64,000 bases of DNA from Curtobacterium sp. TC1 (GTDB lineage Bacteria; Actinomycetota; Actinomycetes; Actinomycetales; Microbacteriaceae): NCBI RefSeq assembly GCF_019844075.1, contig NZ_CP081964.1, positions 1,302,001 to 1,366,000 on the forward strand. The letters run 5' to 3'. The notes under the pieces are model-generated. The model was not told the origin of the DNA. It did not search any database and saw nothing but the letters and a program-made list of their open reading frames with translations. The position numbers and the translations under genes are program-made. Below are positions 57,177 through 64,000 of this stretch, one piece after another (within the stretch, counting starts at the first letter, position 1; each line of letters starts with the position of its first letter).

Positions 57177-58012
57177 TGCAGGTCGGTGCCCCGACCATCG
57201 AGCTGAACGACGGCCACCGGTTCCCGGAGCTCGGCCTCGGCACCTACGGGCTGAACGGCGACGAGGGTGCGGCCGCGGTCGGCACCGCGATCGCGAGCGG
57301 CTACCGGCTGCTCGACACCGCACTGAACTACGGCAACGAGGACGCCGTCGGTCGCGCCGTCCGCGAGTCCGAGGTGGCGCGCGAGGACCTCGTCGTCACG
57401 TCGAAGCTCCCCGGCCGGCACCACGGCTACGACGAGGCGCACCGCTCGATCGACGAGACCCTGGGCAACCTCGGGCTCGACCACGTCGACCTGTACCTGA
57501 TCCACTGGCCGAACCCGTCGGTGGACAGGTTCGTCGACACCTGGAAGGCCTTCGTCGACCTGCGCGACAGCGGCAAGGTCCGCTCGATCGGCGTCTCGAA
57601 CTTCACGCCGGAGCACCTGCGTCGCATCATCGACGCGACCGGCGTCGCACCGGCGGTGAACCAGGTCGAGCTGCACCCGTACTTCCCGCAGGCGGCACTG
57701 CGGAAGGTGCACCAGGAGCTCGGCATCGTCACCGAGAGCTGGAGCCCGCTCGCGGTCCGCTCGGAGCTCCTCACCGAGCAGCCGATCACCGACGCCGCAG
57801 CGGCCCACGGTGTGACCCCCGGCCAGGTCGTGCTGCGGTGGCACGTCCAGCTCGGCGCCGTGCCGGTGCCGAAGTCGGCCGACGCCACCCGGCAGCGCGA
57901 GAACCTCGACGTGTTCGGCTTCGAGCTGACCGACGCCGAGGTGCAGGCCATCTCCGGCCTCGAGCGCGGCCGGCTCTGGGACGCCGACCCGGACACGCAC
58001 GAAGAGATGTGA
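57176..58012 (+). CDS. Aldo/keto reductase
   Basis: This 278-residue NADPH-dependent reductase has the TIM-barrel motifs LNDGHRFPELGLGTYGL, LLDTALNYGNED (catalytic Asp and Tyr), VTSKLPGRHHG (Lys) and DLYLIHWPNP (His). SIGVSNFTPEHLRRI and PVPKSADATRQRENLD bind the cofactor. It resembles 2,5-diketo-gluconate reductase-like AKR5 members. It is translationally coupled to the FKBP gene (ATG overlaps the stop). Substrate is unknown. Confidence 0.92.
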   Translation: MQVGAPTIELNDGHRFPELGLGTYGLNGDEGAAAVGTAIASGYRLLDTALNYGNEDAVGRAVRESEVAREDLVVTSKLPGRHHGYDEAHRSIDETLGNLGLDHVDLYLIHWPNPSVDRFVDTWKAFVDLRDSGKVRSIGVSNFTPEHLRRIIDATGVAPAVNQVELHPYFPQAALRKVHQELGIVTESWSPLAVRSELLTEQPITDAAAAHGVTPGQVVLRWHVQLGAVPVPKSADATRQRENLDVFGFELTDAEVQAISGLERGRLWDADPDTHEEM

Positions 58013-58018
58013 GCGACG

Positions 58019-58080
58019 ACCCTTCGGGAACTGCGGGGCTCCAGCGGGCAGTACACTGGATTCCCCTCTTCCCGAAGGGT
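58019..58080 (+). promoter_or_regulatory. helD promoter and 12-bp inverted repeat over the ribosome binding site
   Basis: ACCCTTCGGGAA (58019-58030) is exactly inverted at 58069-58080 (TTCCCGAAGGGT). TACACT (58052-58057) is a likely -10 between the arms. A transcript from this promoter carries only the right arm, whereas read-through from the reductase gene carries both. The hairpin would then bury GAAGGG (58074-58079), the ribosome binding site of GTG 58086. Confidence 0.55.
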
Positions 58081-58085
58081 TGCGT

Positions 58086-60329
58086 GTGTCCGAACCGACC
58101 GAGATCGACCGCGAGCGCGGCTACGTGGACGGCCTCTTCCGCCGTCTCGACGAGCTGACCGCCGAGGCCGAACAGCGTCTCGCCGAGACCCGTCGTCAGG
58201 CGGTCGGCGGGAACCACCAGAGCCGCAGCGAGCGCGATGCGTACGCCCGGCTCTACGAAGACACCGTGGCGACGCTCGAGCGTGTGGGGGACCGTCTGGT
58301 CTTCGGACGGCTCGAGGTCTCCGAACCCGACAGCGCCGAGGACGCCTTCCGGTACATCGGCCGCGTGGGGCTCCGCGACGCCGACCACCGCCCGCTGCTG
58401 CTCGACTGGCGCGTGCCCGGTGCCAGCGCCTTCTACCAGGCCACCGCGGCGCACCCGATGGGGATGCGCTCGCGCCGCCACCTGTCACTCGAGGGCCGTC
58501 GGGTCGTCGGTGTCGAGGACGAGGTGTTCGACGCCGCGCTCTACGACGACGAACGCACCCACCTGCAGGGCGAGGGGGCGCTGCTCGCCGCGGTGACCGC
58601 GGAACGCACCGGCCGGATGACCGACATCGTCGCCACGATCCAGGGCGAGCAGGACCGGATCATCCGCTCCCCGCTCGAGGGCGTCCTGATCGTGCAGGGC
58701 GGCCCCGGCACCGGCAAGACCGCCGTGGCGCTGCACCGTGCCGCGTACCTGCTGTACTCGTACCGCGAGCGGCTGCGGGGCTCCGGGGTCCTGATGGTCG
58801 GTCCGTCGCCGGCGTTCCTGACGTACATCGAACAGGTCCTGCCGTCGCTCGGCGAGACCGGCGTCGTGATGGCCTCGCTCGGGTCGCTCTACCCGGGTGT
58901 GCACGCGACGACGCACGACGCCCGCGACGTCGCCGCCGTGAAGGGCTCCGCGCAGACGGCCGCACTCCTGCGCCGCGCGGTGCGCTCCCGTCAGGTGGTG
59001 CCGACCGAGTCGGTGACGCTCGACGTCGAGGGCGAGCGGCTCGTCGTGCCGCCGCAGCTCGTGGCCGACGCGATGAAGCGCGCACAGGACCGCGGCAAGC
59101 CCCACAACGCCGCGCGCGTGACGTTCAACAAGCTCGCGCTCGACGCGATGACCCGGCTGCTCGCCGACCAGCTGCGCGAGCGTGGGACGACGGTCGACGA
59201 GGCCGACGAGAAGGTCCTGCGCGAGGACATCCGGAGCTCGTACGACGCCCGGGTGCTGCTCAACACCGCGTGGTTGCCGCTGCCGCCGGAGAAGTTCCTC
59301 GAGGACCTGTACGCCCGCCCGAACTGGCTCGCGTCGCTGACCCCCGACTGGACCCCGGAGCGCCGCGCCCTGCTGCACCGGGCCCGTGGTGCGGCGTGGA
59401 CGGTCGAGGACGTCCCCCTGCTCGACGAGGCCGCCGAACTGCTCGGCCCGTTCGACCCGACCGGCGGCGCCGCCAAGCGCGCGGCGAAGGCCAGCCGCAA
59501 CCGTGACATCGAGAACGCCCGCCAGGCGATCGAGAACATGGGTGTCGAGGGCATCGTCACCGCCGAACAGGTGGCCGGCTCGTTCGCCGAGGGCGGCGAC
59601 CCCCGGTCGACGGCCGAACGCGCGGCCGACGACCGCGAGTGGACCTACGGGCACATCGTGGTCGACGAGGCGCAGGAGCTGTCGCCGATGCAGTGGCGCG
59701 TGCTCGCCCGCCGCAACCCGCTGCGGTCCTTCACGATCGTGGGCGACATGGCGCAGGGCTCCTCGCCGGGGGCCGCGCGCACCTGGGACGACGTGCTCGG
59801 CGCGCTGGCCCGTCGTCGCCGTGGCCGGGCGCCGCTCGTGCCGCTCGACCACCGCATCGAACAGCTCACCGTGAACTACCGCACCCCGCGGTCGATCGTC
59901 GAGGCCGCCGGCGTCTTCGCCGACGGTGCCGGCCTCACCGTCACCCGGAACGAGGCCGTGCGCGACGGCGACCCCGTCGAGCGCGTCCGCGTCGCCCGCG
60001 CCGACCTGCTCGACACCGTCGTGTCGGTCGCCGACGCCGAACGGTCGCGGATCGGTGCCGGCACCATCGGCGTGATCGTCCCCGAGTCCGAGGTCGACGC
60101 CGTCCGGCAGCGCCTCGCCCGCACGGAGGCCGACGTGCGCGGGCTCGCCGCGCCGCACGCCGGGTCGCTCACGGTGCTCACCGGGGCCGACGCCAAGGGC
60201 CTCGAGTTCGACGGCGTGCTGCTCGTCGACCCCGACCGTGTCGGGGGCGACGCCGCGCGCCCCGCCGCCGCGGTCTACGTCGCGATGACCCGCCCGACAC
60301 GGCGCCTGACGGTCATCGACGTCGCCTGA
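58086..60329 (+). CDS. helD: HelD-type RNA polymerase-recycling helicase
   Basis: This 747-residue SF1 ATPase starts at GTG 58086, six bases after GAAGGG. The N-terminal part is coiled coil (ERGYVDGLFRRLDELTAEAEQRL), the arm that HelD inserts into RNA polymerase. Walker A is GGPGTGKTAVALHRAAYLLY (about 206), Walker B VVDEAQELSPMQWRVL, and LTVNYRTPRSIVEAA and GLEFDGVLLVDP are later motifs. LLLDWRVPGASAFYQATAAHP is typical of HelD rather than UvrD. HelD frees stalled RNA polymerase from DNA and can lower rifampicin sensitivity in actinobacteria. Confidence 0.88.
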   Translation: MSEPTEIDRERGYVDGLFRRLDELTAEAEQRLAETRRQAVGGNHQSRSERDAYARLYEDTVATLERVGDRLVFGRLEVSEPDSAEDAFRYIGRVGLRDADHRPLLLDWRVPGASAFYQATAAHPMGMRSRRHLSLEGRRVVGVEDEVFDAALYDDERTHLQGEGALLAAVTAERTGRMTDIVATIQGEQDRIIRSPLEGVLIVQGGPGTGKTAVALHRAAYLLYSYRERLRGSGVLMVGPSPAFLTYIEQVLPSLGETGVVMASLGSLYPGVHATTHDARDVAAVKGSAQTAALLRRAVRSRQVVPTESVTLDVEGERLVVPPQLVADAMKRAQDRGKPHNAARVTFNKLALDAMTRLLADQLRERGTTVDEADEKVLREDIRSSYDARVLLNTAWLPLPPEKFLEDLYARPNWLASLTPDWTPERRALLHRARGAAWTVEDVPLLDEAAELLGPFDPTGGAAKRAAKASRNRDIENARQAIENMGVEGIVTAEQVAGSFAEGGDPRSTAERAADDREWTYGHIVVDEAQELSPMQWRVLARRNPLRSFTIVGDMAQGSSPGAARTWDDVLGALARRRRGRAPLVPLDHRIEQLTVNYRTPRSIVEAAGVFADGAGLTVTRNEAVRDGDPVERVRVARADLLDTVVSVADAERSRIGAGTIGVIVPESEVDAVRQRLARTEADVRGLAAPHAGSLTVLTGADAKGLEFDGVLLVDPDRVGGDAARPAAAVYVAMTRPTRRLTVIDVA

Positions 60330-60349
60330 CGGTCATCGACGTGGCCTGA

Positions 60350-60399
60350 GCCGGGAGGCCCGTGGCGAGCCCGTCCTGTGCCTGCTGGCTCAGGACGGG
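60350..60399. repeat. GGGAGGC-family half-element and hairpin (copy 4)
   Basis: GCCGGGAGGCCCGTGGCGAG shares the left arm of the palindromes at 34565 and 55251, but its own right arm is missing. A separate 9-bp hairpin CCCGTCCTG/CAGGACGGG (60370-60378 / 60391-60399) follows, overlapping the emfourin stop. It lies between the convergent helD and emfourin genes. Confidence 0.7.
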
Positions 60400-60668
60400 T
60401 CGCCTGCAGATCGGACGCGCGCGACGAGGTCGGCCCACGGTCCGTCCAGGCGTCGGCCCGGGAACGTCACGGTCGTGCGCTCGACGGTGATCGTCCACGT
60501 GAAGTCGTCGGGGACCGGTGGCCCGGACGGCGACGGCGTCGCGGCGGTGCGGGGGAGCGCGTCGAGGACCTCGGACCACGCCGCGGGGTCACCGCTCGTG
60601 TCGGTGTCGACCCGCCAGCGCCGCGTGGTGCCGGCGAAGCCCCCGGAACGACGGACCTCGATGCGCAT
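60390..60668 (-). CDS. Emfourin-like protease inhibitor
   Basis: This 92-residue protein starts at ATG 60668 (MRIEVRRSGGFAGTTRRWRV). The SGGFAG segment, the DFTWTITV strand and the overall length match emfourin, the inhibitor that binds protealysin-like M4 proteases. There is no signal peptide. It lies 29 nt downstream of the M4 protease gene on the same strand, the expected pairing. The upstream extension of the frame to 60857 is shadow. It probably protects the cytosol from its intracellular protease. Confidence 0.8.
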   Translation of the reverse strand: MRIEVRRSGGFAGTTRRWRVDTDTSGDPAAWSEVLDALPRTAATPSPSGPPVPDDFTWTITVERTTVTFPGRRLDGPWADLVARVRSAGDPS

Positions 60669-60697
60669 GCTCCCGACCGTACGCGCCGGTGGCGTGC

Positions 60698-61765
60698 TCA
60701 GGCGAGCACGCCCACTGTCCGCCAGGCGCCCTGCACGGCGGCGTGCTCCGCTGCCCCGTCGCCGAACCGGGTGGCGGCGGCGTCGATCGTGACGGCGGCG
60801 AACCCGGCGAAGTCGATCGAGGCGGTGACGGCGTCCGAGGTCAGGGCGTCCCACCACACGGCACCGGCACCCTGCCAGGCGTACCCGCCGATCGCCGTCG
60901 CCGCCAGGAAGAACGCGTGGTTCGGGATGCCGGAGTTGGTGTGCACCCCGCCGGCGTCGTCGGTCGTCACGACGAAGTCGGCCATCGTCGCGGGCTGCGG
61001 GTCCTTGCCGAGCACCGGGTCGTCGTAGGCGGTACCGGGTGCCCGCATCGACCGCAGGGCGTCGCCGTGGACGGCATCGGTGAAGAGCCCCTCGCCGATG
61101 AGCCAGCTCGCTTGTTCGGCGGTCTGCCCTGCCGCGTACTGGGCCACGAGGGAGCCGAACACGTCGCTGACGGACTCGTTCAGCGCCCCGGACTGCCCCT
61201 GGTAGGTGAGGTCGGCCGTGTACTGCGTGACGCCGTGCGCCAGCTCGTGACCGATGACGTCGAGGGCGATCGTGAACCGCCGGAAGACCTCGTCGTCGCC
61301 GTCACCGAACACCATCCGGCTGCCGTCCCAGTAGGCGTTGTCGTAGTCCTGCCCGAAGTGGACCGTGGCGTCGAGGGGGAGCCCGGCGCCGTCGATCGAC
61401 ACCCGACCGAAGACGTCGAGCCAGAAGGCGTGGGTCGCACCGAGTCCGGCGTACGCCTCGTCGACGGCCGCGTCACCGGTCTCGAGGTCGCCCTCGTTCC
61501 GGACGACCGTGCCGGGCAGGGTCGTCGTGCCGCGGGCGTCGGCGATCGTGCGCCGGGGCGACCGGTCGACCGTGCCGCTGCCGTCGACGCCGACACTGAC
61601 GCCGCGCGGGGCGACCAGGTGCTGGTGCTTCGGGCTCTGCACGAGCTCGAGCGACGCCAGTGCGGTGCGCGCGGCCGATGCCGCGCGGGGGAACTCAGCC
61701 GCCTGGGCCACGGCGTGGAGCAGGTAGGGCGGGACGACGGAGCGCCGGCTGTCGGTCGGGGTCAT
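60698..61765 (-). CDS. M4 metalloprotease, protealysin type
   Basis: This 355-residue protein starts at ATG 61765 (MTPTDSRRSVVPPYLLHAV). The short propeptide carries PPYLL, typical of protealysins, and there is no signal peptide. The zinc site is HELAH (about 175), with the third ligand in NESVSDVFGSL (Glu). GGVHTNSGIPNHAFF holds the catalytic His. Thermolysin-like activity on proteins is expected after self-cleavage of the propeptide. The emfourin inhibitor follows. GH6 is 41 nt upstream on the same strand and may share the transcript. Confidence 0.9.
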   Translation of the reverse strand: MTPTDSRRSVVPPYLLHAVAQAAEFPRAASAARTALASLELVQSPKHQHLVAPRGVSVGVDGSGTVDRSPRRTIADARGTTTLPGTVVRNEGDLETGDAAVDEAYAGLGATHAFWLDVFGRVSIDGAGLPLDATVHFGQDYDNAYWDGSRMVFGDGDDEVFRRFTIALDVIGHELAHGVTQYTADLTYQGQSGALNESVSDVFGSLVAQYAAGQTAEQASWLIGEGLFTDAVHGDALRSMRAPGTAYDDPVLGKDPQPATMADFVVTTDDAGGVHTNSGIPNHAFFLAATAIGGYAWQGAGAVWWDALTSDAVTASIDFAGFAAVTIDAAATRFGDGAAEHAAVQGAWRTVGVLA

Positions 61766-61806
61766 GCGCTCATGCAACCACCGGGCACCGACACCCCGGC
61801 CACGGG

Positions 61807-62862
61807 TCAGTCGCGCTTGCGGTTCTCGACCAGACCGAGCGCGTAGGACTCCCACCACTGCCCGGCGGCCGGTCCGCCGTTGCACGTGCCGTCGCTGAGT
61901 CCCGGCGTCTTGACCCACAGCAGGGCGTCGAGTCGGCTCGATCCACCGGTGACGTGCGGGGCCTGGCCGAGCCCCGCGCCCTCGGGGTTGCACCAGGTCC
62001 CGCGCCAGCCCTGCCCGTTGCGGGAGACGTCGATGACGAAGTGCGGATCACCACCGATCGCGTCGGCGAGCTCGTCGGCGTAGGCGCGTTCCTGGTCGAC
62101 GCGGTAGAAGTTCGACACGTTCGTGAAGAAGCCCTGCACCTGATCGACACCCGCCTGCCGCAGCCAGTCGGCCATCGTCGCGGTCGGGACGCGGTTCTCG
62201 TTGCCGCCGTCGAGGTACACCGTCAGCCCGTGCCCGGTCAGCGCGTCCACGGCCTTCCGGAGCAGGGGGAGCCGGGAGTCGCGCAGGCGCTGGCAGTTCT
62301 GGATCTGCGCGATCGCGTCCGGCTCGACGAGCACGACGGCCCCGGACCCGGCCATCGCCCGCACGGCGGACCGGACCCACGGCAGGTACGCGTCGTCGGC
62401 GGTGCCGCCCTTCGAGTAGCTGCCACAGTCGCGGTCCGGCACGGTGTACAGCACGAACTCCGGGGTGGCCCGCTGCTGCTCGGCGTTCCGGACGACCGCG
62501 CGGATGGTCGCGCGCGTCTCGGACCGCGAGGAGTTCGTGAGCCAGGTCGCGATCGGCTGGTCGGCGATGCGGGCGATCTGCGCCGCGGTGTCGTCGTGTC
62601 CGGCGGCTCGTGCCTGGCGCTCGCGGATGCCCGGCTGGTTCACCGCCGACGGCTGGTGCGCGAGTCCGCCGGGGAACGCCTGCTCCGCGGTCTTCCGCGT
62701 CACGACGTCACGTCCGCTCTTCGGCGGGTCGGCATCCGGCCCGCTGCCGTGCGGCACGACCACGACGAGCGTCGTGACCACCGCGGCGACGGCGACGACC
62801 GCGGCCGCGATCCACAGCCACTGCCGGTGCGCCGACCTGCGCATCCCCTGGTCCTCCGGCAT
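61807..62862 (-). CDS. Glycoside hydrolase family 6 (endoglucanase-like)
   Basis: This 351-residue protein starts at ATG 62862, with GGAGGA seven bases before; an in-frame ATG at 62844 is less favoured. A single membrane helix (about 13-36, WLWIAAAVVAVAAVVTTLVVVV) anchors or exports it. The catalytic domain has DCGSYSKGG, VLVEPDAIAQIQNC (acid Asp), VYLDGGNE and LLWVKTPGLSDGTCNGG, all GH6 features. It should cleave beta-1,4-glucan outside the cell; the true substrate is unknown. No carbohydrate-binding module is seen. Enrichment of such enzymes fits a plant-associated lifestyle. Confidence 0.88.
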   Translation of the reverse strand: MPEDQGMRRSAHRQWLWIAAAVVAVAAVVTTLVVVVPHGSGPDADPPKSGRDVVTRKTAEQAFPGGLAHQPSAVNQPGIRERQARAAGHDDTAAQIARIADQPIATWLTNSSRSETRATIRAVVRNAEQQRATPEFVLYTVPDRDCGSYSKGGTADDAYLPWVRSAVRAMAGSGAVVLVEPDAIAQIQNCQRLRDSRLPLLRKAVDALTGHGLTVYLDGGNENRVPTATMADWLRQAGVDQVQGFFTNVSNFYRVDQERAYADELADAIGGDPHFVIDVSRNGQGWRGTWCNPEGAGLGQAPHVTGGSSRLDALLWVKTPGLSDGTCNGGPAAGQWWESYALGLVENRKRD

Positions 62863-63006
62863 CCGGCGGTCCTCCCTGTTCGCTCCCCATGCTGACAGGT
62901 GCGGGGGAGTCCTGACCAGGCCACGGGGGCGTTCGTCCAGGTCCGCCGACGGCCTCTGCCAGGAGTGCTCCAGCGACCGCGCAGGGCGGTGTTGCACAAT
63001 ACCGGG

Positions 63007-63453
63007 ATGTTCCGTCGACTCCTCCTCCTCGCCGTGACCGCGGCGTACGCCTGGGTGATCTGGCGGATGACGCTGACCCCGCAGGTGTTCACATCGGCAC
63101 AGAACTCGTTCGTGCTGCACGCGATCGCCTGGGTCCAGCAGCTGCCGCACGGTGCCTGGTTCACGTACGAGCGCACCGAGTTCCTCGCCAACATCGCGAT
63201 GTTCGTGCCGGTCGGCATGCTCGCCGCGCTCTGGTTGCCACGGCGCTGGTGGATCCTCGGGGCCCTGGTCGCGGTCGCCCTGTCGACCGGCATCGAGTTC
63301 GCGCAGGCCACCTACCTGCCCTACCGCGTCGCCGACCCCCGCGACGTGCTGTCGAACGGCCTCGGCGGACTGCTCGGCGCGACGCTCGTCGGGCTCGTCC
63401 GCAGCCTGCTGCCCGCGCCGCGTCGTCGTCGCCTGCGCGCCAGGACGGTCTAG
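63007..63453 (+). CDS. VanZ-like membrane protein
   Basis: This 148-residue protein starts at ATG 63007 (MFRRLLLLAVTAAYAWVIW). Four membrane helices are visible, with ERTEFLANIAMFVPVGMLAALW and STGIEFAQATYLPYRVADPRDVLSNGLGGLLG, the VanZ pattern of polar residues within helices. The tail is Arg-rich. VanZ proteins were first tied to teicoplanin resistance, but most are of unknown role and resistance should not be assumed. ACAATA just before the ATG could be a -10 and the mRNA may be leaderless. It is divergent from the GH6 gene. Confidence 0.82.
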   Translation: MFRRLLLLAVTAAYAWVIWRMTLTPQVFTSAQNSFVLHAIAWVQQLPHGAWFTYERTEFLANIAMFVPVGMLAALWLPRRWWILGALVAVALSTGIEFAQATYLPYRVADPRDVLSNGLGGLLGATLVGLVRSLLPAPRRRRLRARTV

Positions 63454-63461
63454 GACTCTGC

Positions 63462-63555
63462 TAGTCTTGCGCGGTTGCCGTCGAACGGCCGCGGACAAAG
63501 AGCGCTCGTGCATCAGGCACGGGCACCGCGCAACGGACTGAAAGGGGATCTACGC
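63462..63555 (+). promoter_or_regulatory. rpsO promoter and leader
   Basis: TAGTCT (63462-63467) is the -10; no good -35 is seen. The leader of about 82 nt has a 7-bp hairpin CTCGTGC-ATCAG-GCACGGG (63505-63523), like many S15 leaders that autoregulate. AAAGGGGA before the start is the ribosome binding site. Confidence 0.5.
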
Positions 63556-63825
63556 ATGGCACTTGACGCGAAGGTCAAGCAGGAGATCATCGAAGAGTAC
63601 GCGACCCACCCGGGCGACACCGGTTCCCCCGAGGTCCAGGTCGCCGTTCTGACGCGTCGTATCAACGACCTGAACGAGCACCTCAAGGAGCACAAGCACG
63701 ACCACCACTCGCGTCGTGGTCTGCTGCTCATGGTCGGTCAGCGTCGCCGTCTCCTCGGTTACCTCTCCGACGTCGACATCGCCCGCTACCGTGCGCTCAT
63801 CGAGCGCCTCGGCCTGCGCCGCTAG
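63556..63825 (+). CDS. rpsO: 30S ribosomal protein S15
   Basis: This 89-residue protein starts at ATG 63556 ([15 protein letters not shown]). The family hallmark [20 protein letters not shown] is followed by [26 protein letters not shown], which binds 16S rRNA helices. Length is standard. The frame is open upstream to 63475, but those codons are leader. It binds early in 30S assembly and may repress its own translation through the leader. Confidence 0.98.
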   Translation: MALDAKVKQEIIEEYATHPGDTGSPEVQVAVLTRRINDLNEHLKEHKHDHHSRRGLLLMVGQRRRLLGYLSDVDIARYRALIERLGLRR

Positions 63826-63846
63826 TCGACGCCCCACGGCTTGACC

Positions 63847-63883
63847 GAACGCCCCGGTCCTCCTCGAGAGGACCGGGGCGTTC
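63847..63883 (+). terminator. Terminator after rpsO
   Basis: Perfect 16-bp stem (63847-63862 with 63868-63883), loop CTCGA, 22 nt after the stop. Only a short T-rich stretch follows. Confidence 0.8.
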
Positions 63884-63901
63884 TCCGTTCTGCGGGAATG
63901 G

Positions 63902-63949
63902 TTGCGCGTGTCGAACGGTTCGGTACGATGTTCATGCAAACGCATCGAA
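63902..63949 (+). promoter_or_regulatory. Promoter and palindrome before the last gene
   Basis: TTGCGC (63902-63907), 16-nt spacer and TACGAT (63924-63929) form a promoter. Just after it, TTC-ATGC-AAAC-GCAT-C-GAA (63931-63949) is a near palindrome in a position typical of a MarR-like operator. Confidence 0.5.
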
Positions 63950-63963
63950 AGTCGGGAACCACC

Positions 63964-64000
63964 ATGACCACCATCGCCGTCGTCTCCGCCGGACTCTCCG
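63964..64000 (+). CDS. Start of a probable FMN reductase (3' end outside window)
   Basis: Only 12 residues are visible (MTTIAVVSAGLS), starting at ATG 63964. This resembles the N-terminus of NADPH-dependent FMN reductases of the CE1759-like group in actinobacteria, where VVSAGLSxPSS forms the flavin phosphate loop. The call rests on a very short stretch plus the presence of an operator-like palindrome over the transcription start, which is common for redox-responsive MarR targets. The rest of the gene must be read outside this window. Confidence 0.45.
   Translation, partial: MTTIAVVSAGLS

Noticed and set aside
63007..63453. Glycopeptide resistance from the VanZ-like protein
   Set aside because: No vanHAX or vanRS genes are present; most VanZ-like proteins are unrelated to resistance.
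1..64000. Prophage, insertion sequence or genomic island
   Set aside because: No integrase, transposase, recombinase or phage structural gene is seen, and base composition is even across the window apart from short AT-rich promoter stretches.

Overview
This window is a high-GC, gene-dense, mostly syntenic stretch of an actinobacterial chromosome. The strongest taxonomic clues are the SOS mutasome operon imuA'-imuB-dnaE2 with two textbook TCGAAC-N4-GTTCGA LexA boxes, a mycoredoxin, VKOR/DsbA-type thiol oxidation, HelD, a DUF4031 and a DUF4233 protein, and many promoters whose TANNNT -10 box lies only about 7-10 nt before an ATG or GTG (leaderless mRNAs). The overall gene set suggests Microbacteriaceae, perhaps Curtobacterium; that placement is inference. 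No phage, insertion sequence, plasmid gene, CRISPR array or rRNA operon is visible.

Layout. 1-5638: the tail of ileS, then folC, a DUF4233 protein, ndk and a membrane-anchored DsbA-like oxidoreductase in one tight operon. A second DsbA-like protein and a VKOR face it across a 21-bp hairpin. 5639-9787: a structured leader, RNase E and a Pro-rich membrane protein. 9781-10340: a gene-free array of 120-bp repeats. 10331-18116: DUF4031 protein, rplU-rpmA-obg-proB-proA, a small membrane protein, nadD, a disordered membrane-anchored protein, rsfS. 18224-23180: tRNA-Ala(GGC), aldose epimerase, pabB and a secreted Ig-repeat protein. 23303-29283: SOS mutasome. 29318-34474: two-component system, small protein, FUSC transporter, phosphotransferase. 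34475-37562: hairpin-rich gap, SNF2-type helicase, mycoredoxin. 37595-40340: PadR regulator, membrane protein, CYTH/CHAD-like protein. 40440-49051: oligopeptidase B, Fic protein, amidohydrolase, pabC, Nudix hydrolase and membrane proteins. 49105-54112: cation/proton antiporter, PiT phosphate transporter with a PHO-box-like element, and aspartase. 54140-58012: BrkB-type membrane protein, MFS transporter, FKBP isomerase, aldo/keto reductase. 58086-63453: HelD, then an emfourin / M4 metalloprotease / GH6 cassette, then a VanZ-like protein. 63556-64000: rpsO and the first codons of a probable FMN reductase.

How genes work together. VKOR probably re-oxidises one or both DsbA-like proteins. ImuA', ImuB and DnaE2 form the inducible mutagenic repair complex. 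PabB and PabC both serve p-aminobenzoate synthesis and FolC finishes folate, from three separate loci. Emfourin is the expected inhibitor of the adjacent protealysin-like protease. PitA and its 98-residue partner are translationally coupled behind a PHO-box-like repeat.

The least explained material is non-coding. There is the 120-bp array carrying about fourteen copies of a GCACSGTGCGAG-type motif. There are also two dispersed families of long extragenic palindromes at gene 3' ends, structured leaders before rne and the SNF2 helicase, and a 12-bp inverted repeat whose right arm covers the helD ribosome binding site. RNase E also appears to lack its Zn-link cysteines, and the CHAD-like domain lacks its hallmark residues.
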